Assembly: GCA_018822885.1 (NCBI GenBank)
Contig: JAHJJA010000037.1
Coordinates: 1-36,043 of the forward strand
Source of the DNA: Candidatus Omnitrophota bacterium
Lineage (GTDB): Bacteria; Omnitrophota; Gorgyraeia; Gygaellales; Profunditerraquicolaceae
Direction: 5' to 3'
DNA length: 36,043 nucleotides
Shown here: positions 1-9,254 of the stretch, in pieces
Layout of the letters: the number at the start of each line of letters is the position of its first letter
Numbering within the stretch: position 1 is the stretch's first letter
Position numbers and translations under genes: made by a program
Notes under the pieces: model-generated
The model's input: only the letters and a program-made list of their open reading frames with translations
Told to the model about the DNA's origin: nothing
Databases searched by the model: none

Positions 1-75
1 ATGGATGAATATATGGCGGCGCTGTTTTTTCCGCATACGGACTTGTCCAAATTCCCGAGTATTAAGGTAAAATAA
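1..75 (+). CDS. C-terminal fragment of an upstream ORF (…MDEYMAALFFPHTDLSKFPSIKVK*), probably part of the CODH/ACS cluster
   Basis: Frame 1 is open from position 1 to a TAA at 73-75, and cooC starts 1 nt later at 77. Too short to identify. Confidence 0.55.
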   Translation: MDEYMAALFFPHTDLSKFPSIKVK

Positions 76-76
76 T

Positions 77-829
77 ATGGGTTACGTAATCGCAATGGCA
101 GGCAAAGGGGGCACGGGAAAGACTACTATTGCCGCGCTTATCGTCAGGTTGATCAAAGAGAAAAAGCTTGGTTCCGTCTTGGCTATAGATGCCGATCCGA
201 ATAGCAATCTCGGGGAAGTATTAGGGCTCAAGCAAAAATCTACCATCGGAGAGATCCTGGATGAAATTTCAACTCATCCGGAGAAAGTTCCTGTTGATAT
301 GGGTAAGGATCATTTTATTGAATACCAGGTGCAGACTGCTATTGTCGAGGGGGAAGGTTTTGATGTGCTTACTATGGGCAGGCCGGAGGGCCCGGGTTGT
401 TACTGCTATGTGAATAATGCCCTGCGCAATGTAATGGGGAAACTTATCAAAGACTATGATTACGTGGTCATAGATAATGAGGCCGGTTTAGAGCATTTAT
501 CGCGCCGCACTACGCGCTCGGCAGATGCCTTTGTCGTAGTCTCAAATGCAAGTGCTGTCGGGCTTAAGGCCGCAAAGAGGATAAGGGAACTTATCAAGGA
601 ATTAAAGATAAACGTCAAAAAAGAGCTTTTGGTGATAAATTCTTCCCAAGAAAATATAGAAAAGCAAAGGATCGATGATTTAAAACTTGATTATCTGGGA
701 AGCGTACCTTATGATATGGACATTGAGAAAATAAGTTTAAACGGCAATTCATTGATGGATTTAAATGAAAAGACAGCGAGTTTATCGGCGCTACGTAAGA
801 TCGGAGAAAGAATATGGCAACGCAATTAA
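77..829 (+). CDS. cooC: CooC-like P-loop ATPase, CODH/ACS nickel-insertion accessory protein
   Basis: N-terminal deviant Walker A (AMAGKGGTGKTTIAALIVRLI), 'AIDADPNSNLGEVLG', 'GRPEGPGCYCYVNNALR' and 'DYVVIDNEAGLEHLSRRTT' are typical of CooC. Adjacent to acsD/acsE. Confidence 0.92.
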   Translation: MGYVIAMAGKGGTGKTTIAALIVRLIKEKKLGSVLAIDADPNSNLGEVLGLKQKSTIGEILDEISTHPEKVPVDMGKDHFIEYQVQTAIVEGEGFDVLTMGRPEGPGCYCYVNNALRNVMGKLIKDYDYVVIDNEAGLEHLSRRTTRSADAFVVVSNASAVGLKAAKRIRELIKELKINVKKELLVINSSQENIEKQRIDDLKLDYLGSVPYDMDIEKISLNGNSLMDLNEKTASLSALRKIGERIWQRN

Positions 830-1782
830 TTCAGGATAAATGGTCAGGAGCGATTTCAACGGTAAATATCGGCGCGCTTAAAGAAGAGGGGGGCAGCCGT
901 TCGCAGGTAATAAAAATCGGAGGGGAACAGTCTTTGCCCTGCCTGTTTAAGGAAGGCGCGATTCCTAATAAGCCGGTTATTGCCTTTGAAGTTTTCGATG
1001 TCGCCCCCGATGACTGGCCGCAAGAATTAGTCAGGCCCTACAGTGATGTTTTGAGCGATCCTTTTGCCTGGGCAGAGAAATGCGTAAAGACTTACAAGGC
1101 AAAGATTCTGTGCGTAAGGCTGATGGGCGCGCATCCTGACTCCGGAGACAAGACTCCTGATGAAGAGGCAAAGTTTATCTCGGCGCTTTTAAAGAAAGTT
1201 GACGTACCTTTGGTCATTATAGGCTCCGGTGACGACGCCAAAGATAATCAGGTGTTACCTGCTGTTTCGGAAGCGGCTAAGGGAGAGCGTTGTTTAATAG
1301 GAAGCGCTGTGCAGGATAATTATAAAACGCTTGTCGGTGCTGTTTCTGCCGACGGCCACAGCATAATCGCAGAGTCTCCGATCGATATTAATATTGCCAA
1401 ACAGTTAAATATTTTGATCTCTGACATGGGTTTGCCCATTGAGCGTATAGTGATAAATCCCACGATAGGCGCATTAGGATACGGGCTTGAATACGCGTAT
1501 TCGATCATGGAGCGCGCAAGGCTTGCGGCTTTATCGGGAGACAAGACTGTTGCAAGCCCCTTTATATGTTTTGCCGGGCATGAAGCATGGCGCGCAAAAG
1601 AGGCAAAGGTCAGCGTACGGGAGTTTCCTGACTGGGGACAAGAAGCAGAGCGCGGTATAATTTGGGAGATGCTTACTGCTACCGCCTTGATTCAGGCAGG
1701 AGCCGATCTTTTGGTAATGCGCCACCCAAAGGCAATAGAGAAAGTCAATGGCTATATAGAGAATCTTTGGAAGGGCGCTTAA
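814..1782 (+). CDS. acsD: Acetyl-CoA decarbonylase/synthase complex delta subunit (corrinoid/Fe-S protein small subunit)
   Basis: Translation resembles CdhD/AcsD ('KPVIAFEVFDVAPDDWP', 'VRLMGAHPD', 'INPTIGALGYGLEYAYSIMERARLAAL'). Confidence 0.9.
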   Translation: MATQLIQDKWSGAISTVNIGALKEEGGSRSQVIKIGGEQSLPCLFKEGAIPNKPVIAFEVFDVAPDDWPQELVRPYSDVLSDPFAWAEKCVKTYKAKILCVRLMGAHPDSGDKTPDEEAKFISALLKKVDVPLVIIGSGDDAKDNQVLPAVSEAAKGERCLIGSAVQDNYKTLVGAVSADGHSIIAESPIDINIAKQLNILISDMGLPIERIVINPTIGALGYGLEYAYSIMERARLAALSGDKTVASPFICFAGHEAWRAKEAKVSVREFPDWGQEAERGIIWEMLTATALIQAGADLLVMRHPKAIEKVNGYIENLWKGA

Positions 1783-1801
1783 GGGATAGCGGGAGGATCG
1801 A

Positions 1802-2590
1802 TTGTTTATTATAGGTGAATTGATCAATGGCATGTATCAAAATATCGGCAATGCCATAAAAGAAAAAAATAAAGCAGTGATTCAGAAATGTGCCTTGGAG
1901 CAGATAAATGCAGGGGCAGGTGCTCTGGATGTCAATTGCGGCCCGGCTTCTAAACAGCCGGTTTCGGATATCCAATGGCTTGTGGAAGCGATCCAGGAAG
2001 TCACGGACAAGACGATCTGCTTAGATTCAAGTAAGCCGCAGGTGATTGAGTCAGGTTTGAAAGTCATAAAAAATAAGGTTATTATCAATTCTACTACCGC
2101 GGACCCGGAAAAACTGGAGAAGCTCATCCCTTTGGCAAAACAGTATAACGCAAAACTTATAGCCCTGACAATAAGTTCAAAAGGAATACCGCAGAATAAA
2201 GACCAGCGCCTTGAATTAGCGGCGATGATTGTCTCTGCTTGCGTTGATATGGGATTTTCTACGGAGGATTTATATCTTGATCCTATAGCCATGCCTGTCA
2301 AAGTCGCGCAGGCTCAAGAGAAAGATATTCTGGAGGCGATCCGTGAATTTAAGGTCATTTCCGAACCAAGCCCAAAGACGGTCGTAGGTTTAAGTAATGT
2401 CTCTCAAGGCAGCACTTCGCGCAGCCTCATCAATAGGAATTTTCTTGCTATGGCCTTAGGAAACGGTTTAGATGCCGCGATCCTTGATCCATTGGATAAG
2501 GATTTGATTGATTCGGCTATTACTACAGAACTTATCTTAAACAAGAATATCTATTGTGATTCATTCTTGGAAGCATATAGGAAGAAATAG
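1802..2590 (+). CDS. acsE: Methyltetrahydrofolate:corrinoid/iron-sulfur protein methyltransferase (TTG start)
   Basis: Pterin-binding TIM-barrel motifs: 'FIIGELINGMYQNIGNAI', 'GAGALDVNCGPAS', 'ICLDSSKPQVIESGL', 'VGLSNVSQGSTSRSLINRNFLAMALGNGLDAAILDP'. Confidence 0.92.
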   Translation: MFIIGELINGMYQNIGNAIKEKNKAVIQKCALEQINAGAGALDVNCGPASKQPVSDIQWLVEAIQEVTDKTICLDSSKPQVIESGLKVIKNKVIINSTTADPEKLEKLIPLAKQYNAKLIALTISSKGIPQNKDQRLELAAMIVSACVDMGFSTEDLYLDPIAMPVKVAQAQEKDILEAIREFKVISEPSPKTVVGLSNVSQGSTSRSLINRNFLAMALGNGLDAAILDPLDKDLIDSAITTELILNKNIYCDSFLEAYRKK

Positions 2591-2603
2591 GTCAGGAGGG
2601 GAT

Positions 2604-2984
2604 ATGGAGCAGCATCACGAGGCGCATCACTTTAAGTCCAGGAATTTCTTGCATAGCCTTACAATCGCCACCAGGGGGGTCAGGCATCTTTTGGTGACTC
2701 ATCGCAACATGCGCGTAATCTTTATTCTGGGTATAATTGCTTTTTTTCTTGGCTTGTTGTTTAGGTTGGGCGCGCTTGAGATGGTCTCACTTTGTATCAC
2801 TATTACCGTAGTATTCATGGCGGAGATCTTTAATACCGCCATCGAGATGCTTATGGATATAATATCATTAGAGCACCATACAAAGATAAAACTTGTAAAA
2901 GATATTGCCGCGGCGGTGGTTATAATCGCTTGCTTAAATGCTGTTGCAGTGGCGTTTATATTATTCATAAGGAGGGTGATCTAA
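2604..2984 (+). CDS. dgkA: Diacylglycerol/undecaprenol kinase family membrane protein
   Basis: 'FKSRNFLHSLTIATRGVRHLL…AEIFNTAIEMLMDIISLEHHTKIKLVKDIAAAVVII' is the DagK family signature. An AGGAGGGG RBS precedes the ATG at 2604, which is shorter than the ORF-track start. Confidence 0.88.
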   Translation: MEQHHEAHHFKSRNFLHSLTIATRGVRHLLVTHRNMRVIFILGIIAFFLGLLFRLGALEMVSLCITITVVFMAEIFNTAIEMLMDIISLEHHTKIKLVKDIAAAVVIIACLNAVAVAFILFIRRVI

Positions 2985-3148
2985 TGATCAGGATCTTCCT
3001 AATAGCTGCCGGTATATGGAATATATTTGACGGATTGATCTCAATTGAGCTGCGTTCCCTTGGGCATTCAAGGCTTTCTGATTCTTGCAGGTTCATCAGG
3101 CTTTTGATCGGCCTGGGCTTGATAGTCGTGGCGTTCTTTATTAAATAA
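2984..3148 (+). CDS. Small hydrophobic membrane protein of unknown function
   Basis: ATG at 2984 overlaps the dgkA stop (TAATG) and follows an AAGGAGGGTGAT RBS inside dgkA. 54 aa, two hydrophobic segments. Confidence 0.6.
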   Translation: MIRIFLIAAGIWNIFDGLISIELRSLGHSRLSDSCRFIRLLIGLGLIVVAFFIK

Positions 3149-3154
3149 ATTTTT

Positions 3155-3231
3155 GGCGGCGTAGCTCAGCCTGATAGAGCACTCGGCTCATACCCGATCG
3201 GCCACTGGTTTAAATCCAGTCGCCGCCACCA
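3155..3231 (+). tRNA. tRNA-Met (CAT), CCA encoded
   Basis: Acceptor GGCGGCG/CGCCGCC, D-arm GTAGCTCAGCCTGATAGAGC, anticodon arm CTCGGCTCATACCCGATCGG, T-arm ACTGGTTTAAATCCAGT, terminal ACCA. Elongator-like. Confidence 0.93.
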
Positions 3232-3248
3232 ATTTAACGGGAAGTTTT

Positions 3249-3275
3249 CCCTTGCGCGGACTTTCCGCGCAAGGG
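3249..3275. repeat. Perfect 12-bp inverted repeat with 3-nt loop (CCCTTGCGCGGA-ctt-TCCGCGCAAGGG)
   Basis: Read directly from sequence. No adjacent T-run on the + strand. Confidence 0.9.
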
Positions 3276-3301
3276 ACTGCGCCACTAACAAGTAAAATCA
3301 G

Positions 3302-3350
3302 TGCGGCTGGAAATCCAGTCCTGCAAAGCAGGGCCAGTCGCCGCCACCAA
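3302..3350 (+). repeat. Partial copy of the tRNA-Met T-arm/acceptor 3' end, interrupted by a small hairpin
   Basis: AAATCCAGTC + CTGCAAAGCAGGGCCAGTC + GCCGCCACCAA, compared with AAATCCAGTCGCCGCCACCAA in the tRNA at 3212-3232. Confidence 0.85.
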
Positions 3351-3373
3351 ATCTCTGTGAACAAGGAGTATTT

Positions 3374-3655
3374 ATGTTGTCCGTTATAATGGCTACGCTC
3401 GGTATTATAGCGATCGCATCTTTTTGGATCCTGGGGATTTTATTATTCATATTCTGGATCAAGATGATCATTGATTGCGCAAAGAGGGAGTTTGCGAACC
3501 CGAATGATAAGGTCATTTGGATCATAGTGATCTGCCTTCTTCAGATATTGGGCGCGCTAATATATTGGTTTGTAATCAAGCAAAAAGACAAAGATCAAAT
3601 CTTAGTTTCAAGGGAAAATAAAAAAGACGGCGTAGAAGCAAGAAATAAAGATTAG
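3374..3655 (+). CDS. Small membrane protein with PLDc_N-like (cardiolipin synthase N-terminal) domain
   Basis: 'ILGILLFIFWIKMIIDCAKREFANPNDKVIWIIVICLLQILGALIYWFVIKQKDK' is the typical two-TM PLDc_N pattern. Confidence 0.75.
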   Translation: MLSVIMATLGIIAIASFWILGILLFIFWIKMIIDCAKREFANPNDKVIWIIVICLLQILGALIYWFVIKQKDKDQILVSRENKKDGVEARNKD

Positions 3656-3673
3656 AAGCCTAATATCATCAAA

Positions 3674-3705
3674 GGCGCTAGTATTTAATCTAGCGCCTTT
3701 TTGTT
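3674..3705 (+). terminator. Rho-independent terminator
   Basis: AAAGGCGCTAG-tatttaat-CTAGCGCCTTTTTG: 11-bp stem followed by a T-run, just after the PLDc_N ORF. Confidence 0.85.
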
Positions 3706-3728
3706 AATAATGAAAGAGAGGCTGTTAT

Positions 3729-4373
3729 ATGGGTATTCAAACAGAAAAACAGTCGCCTGCTGAAAAGCAATCTGTTTGGAATGATTTTAAGAAAAATTTT
3801 CCTTGGAAGGATTTATTTTTAGGTTTCGTGGTTCCGAAAGTAATCTTATTTATCGGTATCAGCCGTAACCTTACGTTCGTCGGAGGATCGCTCGCATTCT
3901 TTTGGTGCCTGATTGTCTTCTTGGCCGGTTACCGGCAAGGCCGCAAGATCAACGTGTTCGCTGTTATAGCCGTATTAATGATCCTGGCGAGGGTGATAAT
4001 CGTGATTGCCAAGAATAACCCTATTTTATATCTATATGTGATGTCTCTTGACAACCTGTTTTACGGGGTTGTGTTTCTTATTTCTTGTTTTTTCCGCCGC
4101 TCGTTGATACAGGTCTTTGCTGAAGCCTCGGGAGCCAATATCCCGGAAGAGATCCGTAAAAGCCCTTATTACTCAAAGGCATGGCGGATAGTTACCGCGG
4201 CTTGGGGTATAGTCTATTTTGCCACAGCTGTCATACTGGCATTATTGAAACTAAGTAATGTGAAATTTGTCGCAGGAATCGATATGCTGACTGGCTGGCC
4301 GACAATGATAGCGTTGATTTTCTTTACTATTCAGTTTCCAAAGTGGTATTGGAGGACCAGGATCAAGTTATGA
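3729..4373 (+). CDS. Hypothetical polytopic membrane protein
   Basis: 214-aa ORF with several hydrophobic segments. No recognised family. Confidence 0.7.
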   Translation: MGIQTEKQSPAEKQSVWNDFKKNFPWKDLFLGFVVPKVILFIGISRNLTFVGGSLAFFWCLIVFLAGYRQGRKINVFAVIAVLMILARVIIVIAKNNPILYLYVMSLDNLFYGVVFLISCFFRRSLIQVFAEASGANIPEEIRKSPYYSKAWRIVTAAWGIVYFATAVILALLKLSNVKFVAGIDMLTGWPTMIALIFFTIQFPKWYWRTRIKL

Positions 4374-5344
4374 TTTTAGATAAGCTACGGCTGACGATCA
4401 GAAAATATGATCTTCTAAAGAAAGGCGATAGGTTAGTTGTGGGGGTCTCCGGTGGCCCGGATTCGCTTGCTTTGCTTTATTTGCTCAAGGCATTAGAAAA
4501 AGAATTCAGGTTGAACCTGCATATCGCCCACGTTGATCATATGTTGAGAAAGGAATCATTCAAAGATAGAGCATTAGTTGAGAGGGAGGCAAGATCGCTG
4601 GGTATTGCTGCGACTTTTACGCGGATCGACATAAATAAAATCGGCAAGAAAGGCTCCCTTGAGGAGATCGCGCGCAATGCCAGATTCGGCTTTTTGTTCC
4701 GGCTCGCTAAAGAGCTTGATGCCAATAAGATCGCCTTAGGCCACAATCTTGATGATCAAGCCGAGACTGTGTTGATGCGTATCTTAAGGGGGGCGGGAAT
4801 GTATGGCTTGGCCGGTATTATCCCAAAGAGGAGGTTTGGCCATTTTGAAATCATCCGGCCTTTAATCGAAATAAGAAGAAAGGAGATCGATTCTTTTTTG
4901 AGACGCAAAAGAATCAAACCTATTATTGATGCAACAAATTCAGAAGAGGTCTTCTTAAGGAATAAGATCAGGCATAAGCTGCTGCCATATTTAGAAAAAG
5001 AATATAATAAGAATATCAGGGAAGTGCTTACTAATATGGCGCAGAGCCTGGGTGTTGATTATGATTATTTGTCGCTAGTAGTTGATAGGACGGCAAGTCG
5101 TCTTGGCAATAGGCTGGATCTGGATAAATTAAGAAAAATCCATCCCTCTATACAAAGATTGATCTTTAGGCAAGCGATCGCAAGGTTAAAGAGCGATACT
5201 CGCAGCATTGATTTCCGCCATATTATAGAAATCGAAGATCTGATAGCTCACCGCCCCGTTAATTCAGTTGTTGACCTGCCTAAGCGGGTTTCAGTCAAAA
5301 AGAAGAAAAACCTCCTCGTTTTCTACCTCAGAAATTCTCGATAA
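4370..5344 (+). CDS. tilS: tRNA(Ile)-lysidine synthase
   Basis: PP-loop 'VVGVSGGPDSLALLYLL', 'HVDHMLR', 'GHNLDDQAETVLMRILRGAG', 'IRPLI', 'NKIRHKLLPYL'. ATG at 4370 overlaps the previous stop (ATGA). Confidence 0.93.
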   Translation: MILDKLRLTIRKYDLLKKGDRLVVGVSGGPDSLALLYLLKALEKEFRLNLHIAHVDHMLRKESFKDRALVEREARSLGIAATFTRIDINKIGKKGSLEEIARNARFGFLFRLAKELDANKIALGHNLDDQAETVLMRILRGAGMYGLAGIIPKRRFGHFEIIRPLIEIRRKEIDSFLRRKRIKPIIDATNSEEVFLRNKIRHKLLPYLEKEYNKNIREVLTNMAQSLGVDYDYLSLVVDRTASRLGNRLDLDKLRKIHPSIQRLIFRQAIARLKSDTRSIDFRHIIEIEDLIAHRPVNSVVDLPKRVSVKKKKNLLVFYLRNSR

Positions 5345-5347
5345 TGC

Positions 5348-5376
5348 TTGATTTTGTCTCCAATTGATATTATAAT
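5348..5376 (+). promoter_or_regulatory. Putative sigma70 promoter for ftsH (TTGATT-N17-TATAAT)
   Basis: -35 TTGATT at 5348-5353, 17-bp spacer, -10 TATAAT at 5371-5376, about 25 nt upstream of the ATG. Confidence 0.6.
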
Positions 5377-5401
5377 AATTTTCTAAAAAGAAAGGTGCGA
5401 A

Positions 5402-7264
5402 ATGGCAAATAATATTCCGAACCCCAAGAAAAGCAATGCATTTAAGCGTTTACCGCTCGGGTGGATCATAGGTTTTTTTATCTTTATTATGGTAGTAAAT
5501 TACCTTAATACCATCTCTACTGGTATACCTCGGGAACTCGCCTATAGTGATTTTTACAATCTACTAAAGGATTCCCCCGATAAAATCAAATCCGTTTCGG
5601 TAGTAAATGTGGAGAACCGGCTTGAGGGGGAGCTTTCGGATAACAGCAAGTTTTATGTCAATATCCCTGAAAAAGACGAGCAGCTTCTTATTTTGATGCG
5701 CCAGAATCTGAAATATTTTAACGTAAAACCTCCGCGCACATTCTGGAGCGCGCTTATTTTTAATCTTGGCCCCATTTTGTTGTTGATACTTTTCTGGTGG
5801 TTTATGGCCGCGCGCGGCGAACAGCTTGGAAACAGGGTTATGAGCTTTGGAAAAGTCAGGCCAAAGATCCACAGCGAAAAAGATAACGAGAGGGCGACCT
5901 TCGCTGATGTTGCCGGAGTCGATGAGGCAAAAGAAGAATTAAAAGAAGTGATCGAGTTTCTTAAAGACCCTAAGAAGTTTCAGAAACTGGGAGGAAGAAT
6001 CCCCAAGGGGGTTTTATTAGTCGGTCCCCCCGGTTGCGGAAAGACTTTGATCGCTCGCGCAGTCGCAGGGGAAGCCGGTGTGCCGTTTTTTAGCATTTCC
6101 GGTTCGGACTTTGTAGAGATGTTTGTGGGTGTTGGAGCCAGCCGTGTGCGCGATTTATTTGAGCAGGGAAGGCGCGCGGCTAAGGTCTCCGGTAAAGGCG
6201 CTATTATCTTTATCGATGAGATAGATGCGGTGGGCCGGCTTCGTTTTTCGGGTATAGGCGGAGGGCATGATGAGCGCGAGCAGACATTAAATGCGCTTCT
6301 TGTGGAGATGGATGGATTTGATACTTCGCAAGGACTTATTCTCATCGCGGCGACAAATCGTCCTGACACTTTGGATCCTGCGCTTTTGCGCCCGGGTAGA
6401 TTTGACAGGAATATCATAGTTAACCTACCGGATATCAGGGGAAGAGAAGAGATCCTTAAGGTCCATGTCCGCAATATCAAGCTTGATCCCGGAGTGGATT
6501 TAAAGTCTCTTGCAAGTCAGACTCCCGGTTTTTCCGGGGCTGATATAGCTAATCTTTGTAACGAGGCAGCTCTTCTTGCCGCAAGGCATAACAAAGAAAC
6601 AGTGGAGATGTCCGATTTTGAAAAGTCAGTTGAGAGGGTGTTGATGGGGCCGGAAAAGAAGAGCCACATCATGTCTAAAAAGGAAAAGGAGATCACCTCT
6701 CTTCATGAATCAGGGCATGCTTTGTTATCTTTGCTGCTGCCGGAAGTAAACCCGCTGAAAAAAGTTTCCATAATCCCGCGCGGGCTGGCCGGAGGCTATA
6801 CCTTTACTCCTCCGCTTGAAGATAGGCATTATTGGACTAAAAGGGAGCTGATCTCAGAGATCACGATGATGCTTGGGGGCAGGGCTTCGGAGGAGCTAAA
6901 TCTAAATGAAGTCACTACCGGCGCACAGAACGATCTTGAAATGGCGACCCAAATGGCCAGGCGCATGGTGATGCAGTTTGGCATGTCCGAAAAACTAGGC
7001 CATATAACCCTGGGCCGCAGAGAGGGGCTTGTTTTCCTGGGGCGTGATATCATGGAGGAAAAAAACTACAGCGACGAGACGGCGCATATCATTGACGAAG
7101 AGGTAAAAAAGATTGTAGATGAGGCTTACATGTCGGCAAGAAGAATATTACAGGAAAACCTCGATAAATTAAAGACCCTCTCTAGTAAACTTTTAGAAAA
7201 AGAAGTGATGAACGGAGAAGAGGTAAAGCATTTGGTCGGGATAGAAAAAAAAGACGTTGCTTAA
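5402..7264 (+). CDS. ftsH: ATP-dependent zinc metalloprotease FtsH
   Basis: AAA '[51 protein letters not shown]', '[10 protein letters not shown]', zinc motif 'HESGH', two N-terminal TMs. Confidence 0.98.
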   Translation: MANNIPNPKKSNAFKRLPLGWIIGFFIFIMVVNYLNTISTGIPRELAYSDFYNLLKDSPDKIKSVSVVNVENRLEGELSDNSKFYVNIPEKDEQLLILMRQNLKYFNVKPPRTFWSALIFNLGPILLLILFWWFMAARGEQLGNRVMSFGKVRPKIHSEKDNERATFADVAGVDEAKEELKEVIEFLKDPKKFQKLGGRIPKGVLLVGPPGCGKTLIARAVAGEAGVPFFSISGSDFVEMFVGVGASRVRDLFEQGRRAAKVSGKGAIIFIDEIDAVGRLRFSGIGGGHDEREQTLNALLVEMDGFDTSQGLILIAATNRPDTLDPALLRPGRFDRNIIVNLPDIRGREEILKVHVRNIKLDPGVDLKSLASQTPGFSGADIANLCNEAALLAARHNKETVEMSDFEKSVERVLMGPEKKSHIMSKKEKEITSLHESGHALLSLLLPEVNPLKKVSIIPRGLAGGYTFTPPLEDRHYWTKRELISEITMMLGGRASEELNLNEVTTGAQNDLEMATQMARRMVMQFGMSEKLGHITLGRREGLVFLGRDIMEEKNYSDETAHIIDEEVKKIVDEAYMSARRILQENLDKLKTLSSKLLEKEVMNGEEVKHLVGIEKKDVA

Positions 7265-7272
7265 AGGTTTAA

Positions 7273-8481
7273 ATGATCCGCATTTTTCAGGAAGTCAAAC
7301 CGCGGGAACTAAAGCTCTTGATGCAGCAGGTAGGGGTCAATACCTATGGCATACGCATCATGGCACCTAAGGCCCAAGGGTTCCTTATAAAGCTAGATTC
7401 CCTTTCGAATATAAGCGCAAATATCTTAAAACAGGAAATGCTTTCTCTCGGAGCCGATGCGGCTGTGGCTAGAGGTTCCTTGACAGGCAAGGTAAAAAAA
7501 ACTGATTGCCTTTTAATGGGAAGCCTTGCCCAATTGAGCCGCTTGAGCCAGAAATTAAAGAGACAGCCTTTTGGTCTGGATCTGCTCGGAGATGATCTAT
7601 CTCAAGCCATAAAGAATTACCAAAAAAATGACTTTGTTTTAGAGGTTGGCGGTGCTAAGATTTATCTGGGTAAGCGCATCCATATAATGGGGATTTTAAA
7701 CCTTACGCCGGATTCTTTTAGCGGGGATGGGGTTTACAGGACCCTAAGGTGCAGGCAGGTCACAAGTGAAATTGTTGATTTTGCACAGCAGCTGGTCAGG
7801 GATGGCGCTGACATCATTGATGTCGGCGGGCAATCGAGCAGGCCGGGGGCAAGGCCGGTACCTCTAAAAGAGGAGTTGGCGCGGACAATCCCTGTTATAA
7901 AATTGCTTGTTAAGAAAATAAAAGTTCCTATTTCCATAGATACCTCTAAGCCGGAAGTTGCTAAGGCCGCGCTGGATAACGGCGCTATGATAGTAAACGA
8001 TATAACAGGCTTAAGGAATCCTTTGATGGCAAAGGCAGCAGCCAGATTTAATGCCGCGGTGGTTATTATGCATATGCAGGGCACTCCCCGCACAATGCAA
8101 AATAATCCGCGTTATGATTGTGTGGTGGATGATATTATTGATTATTTAAGTTTAGCAATAAAACGCGCAATTGATGCGGGGGTAGACGGCAATAAAATAA
8201 TCATTGATCCCGGAGTAGGGTTTGGTAAAACATTAGGGCACAATTTAAATATATTAAAGAACTTAGAACAGTTAAAGATCCTTGGTAAGCCTATATTGGC
8301 CGGGGTCTCAAGAAAATCTTTTATCGGAAAGATCCTGAATGTCAGCCCAGACCAGAGGGTGTTTGGGACGGTAGCTAGCTGTATTCTAGCTGTAAAAAAC
8401 GGCGCAAAGATACTTCGAGTCCATGATGTCAAAGCGGTAAAGCAGGCTGTGAAAATATTCGACGCCGTAAACGCTGATTAA
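7273..8481 (+). CDS. folP: Dihydropteroate synthase with ~130-aa N-terminal extension
   Basis: 'HIMGILNLTPDSFSGDG', 'GADIIDVGGQSSRPGA', 'ISIDTSKPEVAKAALDNGAMIVNDITGL', 'VIMHMQGTPRTMQ', 'IIDPGVGFGKTLGHNLNIL'. Confidence 0.95.
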   Translation: MIRIFQEVKPRELKLLMQQVGVNTYGIRIMAPKAQGFLIKLDSLSNISANILKQEMLSLGADAAVARGSLTGKVKKTDCLLMGSLAQLSRLSQKLKRQPFGLDLLGDDLSQAIKNYQKNDFVLEVGGAKIYLGKRIHIMGILNLTPDSFSGDGVYRTLRCRQVTSEIVDFAQQLVRDGADIIDVGGQSSRPGARPVPLKEELARTIPVIKLLVKKIKVPISIDTSKPEVAKAALDNGAMIVNDITGLRNPLMAKAAARFNAAVVIMHMQGTPRTMQNNPRYDCVVDDIIDYLSLAIKRAIDAGVDGNKIIIDPGVGFGKTLGHNLNILKNLEQLKILGKPILAGVSRKSFIGKILNVSPDQRVFGTVASCILAVKNGAKILRVHDVKAVKQAVKIFDAVNAD

Positions 8482-8483
8482 GT

Positions 8484-9254
8484 ATGATGCATATAAGCCT
8501 ATTATCTTATTGGAAACCGTTAGTTGAGATAGTGATACTTTGGTTTGTCATTTATCACGTTATACTCTTCTTCGAGGGCACGCGCGCTGTGCAGGTTGTG
8601 CGCGGCATAGTCATCCTTTTGGTGGCCTTTTTTGTTTTTCAGAGGCTTGGGTTACAGGCGCTTGACTGGCTGCTTACTAAATTGTTCGGGATCTCGGTCA
8701 TCGCGATCCTTATAATCTTTCAGCCAGAGATCAGGCAGGGGCTTGCGCACATCGGGCAGCGTCATTTGTTTAGCGTCACTTTAGGCGAGGAAGAGATAGA
8801 TTCTATACTTAAGGAGATCGCTAAATTCCTGGAGAATATCTCCCGCAATAAGTTCGGGGCAATCATTGCTATTGAGAAAAACGTACCTCTTAATTCTTAC
8901 AAAGAGACAGGCGAGGTCGTGGATGGCAGAATATCAAGCGACCTAATGGAGGCGATTTTTACTCCGAATAATCCGCTTCACGACGGAGGCTTGATCATTC
9001 AGCGCGGCAGGATCTCCGCAGCAGGATGCCTTTTTCCGCTGACGCAAAACAAGGATTTAAACAGGCTTTTCGGGACAAGGCATCGCGCGGCGTTGGGTTT
9101 AAGTGATGAGACCGATGCAGTTATTATAGTTGTTTCGGAGGAAAGGCAGGATTTCTCTCTTGTTTATCGTGGAAGATTGTATAAGGATCTTAGTATAGAG
9201 GATTTGCTGGCTAAAGTAAAAGATAGGCTTTTGATCAGGAAAGAAAATGAGTAA
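8484..9254 (+). CDS. cdaA: Diadenylate cyclase CdaA (c-di-AMP synthase)
   Basis: N-terminal TM segments and DAC motifs 'NPLHDGGLIIQRGRI' (DGA-type) and 'FGTRHRAALGLSDETDAVIIVVSEE' (RHR). Confidence 0.95.
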   Translation: MMHISLLSYWKPLVEIVILWFVIYHVILFFEGTRAVQVVRGIVILLVAFFVFQRLGLQALDWLLTKLFGISVIAILIIFQPEIRQGLAHIGQRHLFSVTLGEEEIDSILKEIAKFLENISRNKFGAIIAIEKNVPLNSYKETGEVVDGRISSDLMEAIFTPNNPLHDGGLIIQRGRISAAGCLFPLTQNKDLNRLFGTRHRAALGLSDETDAVIIVVSEERQDFSLVYRGRLYKDLSIEDLLAKVKDRLLIRKENE

